From NCBI GenBank assembly GCA_017998025.1, contig JAGODW010000116.1, positions 1 through 5,749 on the forward strand: 5,749 bases of DNA, read 5' to 3'. The DNA comes from Spirochaetales bacterium. GTDB taxonomy: Bacteria; Spirochaetota; Spirochaetia; DTKZ01. Under the pieces are notes generated by a model. It did no database searches, was not told the origin of the DNA, and was given only the letters and a program-made list of their open reading frames with translations. The position numbers and the translations under genes were made by a program. This document shows, one piece after another, positions 5,185-5,749 of this stretch. The number at the start of each line of letters is the position of its first letter. The stretch's first letter is position 1.

Positions 5185-5749
5185 ATGCAGGCGGAGAAAG
5201 TAGTAGAATTAAAAAAGACGGCTCTTCGGCTCCGTTTTAACGTACTGGAAATGATCGGTGTAGGAAAAGCAGGACACCTGGGAGGTTCCAGTTCGCTGGC
5301 GGAGATTACCGCAGTGTTGTACTTTCACAAAATGCGGGTAAATCCGAAGAACCCTAAAGATCCGAACAGAGATCGGTTTCTTCTAAGTAAAGGGCATGCA
5401 GTACTTATCCAGTATGCAGCCCTCGCTGAGCTAGGATATTTTCCGAGGGAAGAATTAAAAAAGGTTAAGACGCTTGAGGGGCTGCTTCAGGGACATCCGG
5501 ATATGAAAACACCTGGCATAGAGGCGGTAACGGGTTCCCTGGGCCAGGGGCTTTCTATTGCTACAGGGATGTCCCTCGCTCTCCGGTTGGACAAGAATCC
5601 CGCACGGGTTCATGTGATTATGGGGGATGGCGAGCTTTCGGAAGGGCAGTTGTGGGAAGCGGCTATGGCGGCAGTCAATTTTAAAGTGGATAATCTGGTA
5701 GGGATCGTAGATCGGAATCGAATTCAGGCTACAGGTCCTGTGGTAGAAG
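5185..5749 (+). CDS. Transketolase, N-terminal (thiamine diphosphate-binding) subunit, 3' end beyond window
   Basis: The first 188 codons are present and the frame is open to the right edge. It starts directly in the catalytic pyrophosphate domain: AGHLGGSSSLAE (29-40), RFLLSKGHA (64-72), GHPDMKTPGIEAVTGSLGQG (103-122), and the thiamine diphosphate motif beginning MGDGELSEGQ (146-155) and ending IVDRN (174-178). His31, His71 and His104 are conserved active-site histidines; Asp148 and Asn178 would hold the magnesium. The start and pattern are those of split transketolases, in which the C-terminal pyrimidine-binding half is a separate downstream gene, expected just past the edge. The enzyme moves two-carbon ketol units between ketose and aldose phosphates in the cytoplasm. 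In catabolic clusters, split transketolases can act on unusual ketoses, as in the apiose and sulfo-transketolase pathways. GAGGTG at 5175-5180, 4 nt upstream, supports the start. Family call very sure; the specific substrate is not. Confidence 0.93.
   Translation, partial: MQAEKVVELKKTALRLRFNVLEMIGVGKAGHLGGSSSLAEITAVLYFHKMRVNPKNPKDPNRDRFLLSKGHAVLIQYAALAELGYFPREELKKVKTLEGLLQGHPDMKTPGIEAVTGSLGQGLSIATGMSLALRLDKNPARVHVIMGDGELSEGQLWEAAMAAVNFKVDNLVGIVDRNRIQATGPVVE

Noticed and set aside
1..5749. CRISPR arrays, insertion sequences, tRNA or rRNA genes, riboswitches
   Set aside because: No regularly spaced repeats, transposase, terminal inverted repeats or RNA-gene structure were seen; the window is almost entirely protein-coding.

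Overview
The window is a compact bacterial metabolic locus with seven protein-coding genes, two of them cut by the window edges. There is almost no non-coding DNA: the only real intergenic space is 68 bp (3269-3336), which separates two divergent gene sets. Base composition looks close to balanced. Most genes have strong AGGAGG-type ribosome binding sites, and the transketolase is of the split (two-subunit) kind. This suits an anaerobic or fermentative bacterium such as a spirochaete or a member of the Bacillota, but no marker gene fixes the lineage and that placement is inference.

Leftward (minus-strand) set, in transcription order: a 12-helix major facilitator transporter (3268-2030), a galactose-mutarotase-fold protein of unknown substrate (2009-843), a small single-domain cupin with all four metal ligands (828-478), and the N-terminal 154 residues of a LarA-like (lactate racemase N-domain) protein that runs off the left edge (463-1). 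Gaps are 20, 14 and 14 nt, each holding the ribosome binding site of the next gene, so this is almost certainly one operon.

Rightward (plus-strand) set: a GntR/FadR-type regulator with an FCD ligand-binding domain (3337-4071), a uroporphyrinogen-decarboxylase-fold protein of the MtaA/CmuA-like kind (4064-5161, overlapping the regulator by 8 bp), and the N-terminal half of a split transketolase (5185 to the right edge). The C-terminal transketolase subunit is expected just beyond the window.

The divergent region carries a good sigma-70-type promoter for the regulator (TTGACT, 17-nt spacer, TATCAT). Its predicted start site falls almost on the ATG, so the regulator mRNA is probably leaderless. 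A FadR-like imperfect palindrome (TTATCATACAA) overlaps the -10 box and could serve both operons.

Taken together: transporter, mutarotase-like protein, cupin, putative 2-hydroxyacid racemase/epimerase, URO-D-fold enzyme and transketolase under one FCD regulator. This looks like an inducible catabolic pathway for a sugar, sugar acid or related hydroxyacid. I do not recognise the combination as a described pathway, and the substrate cannot be read from the sequence.
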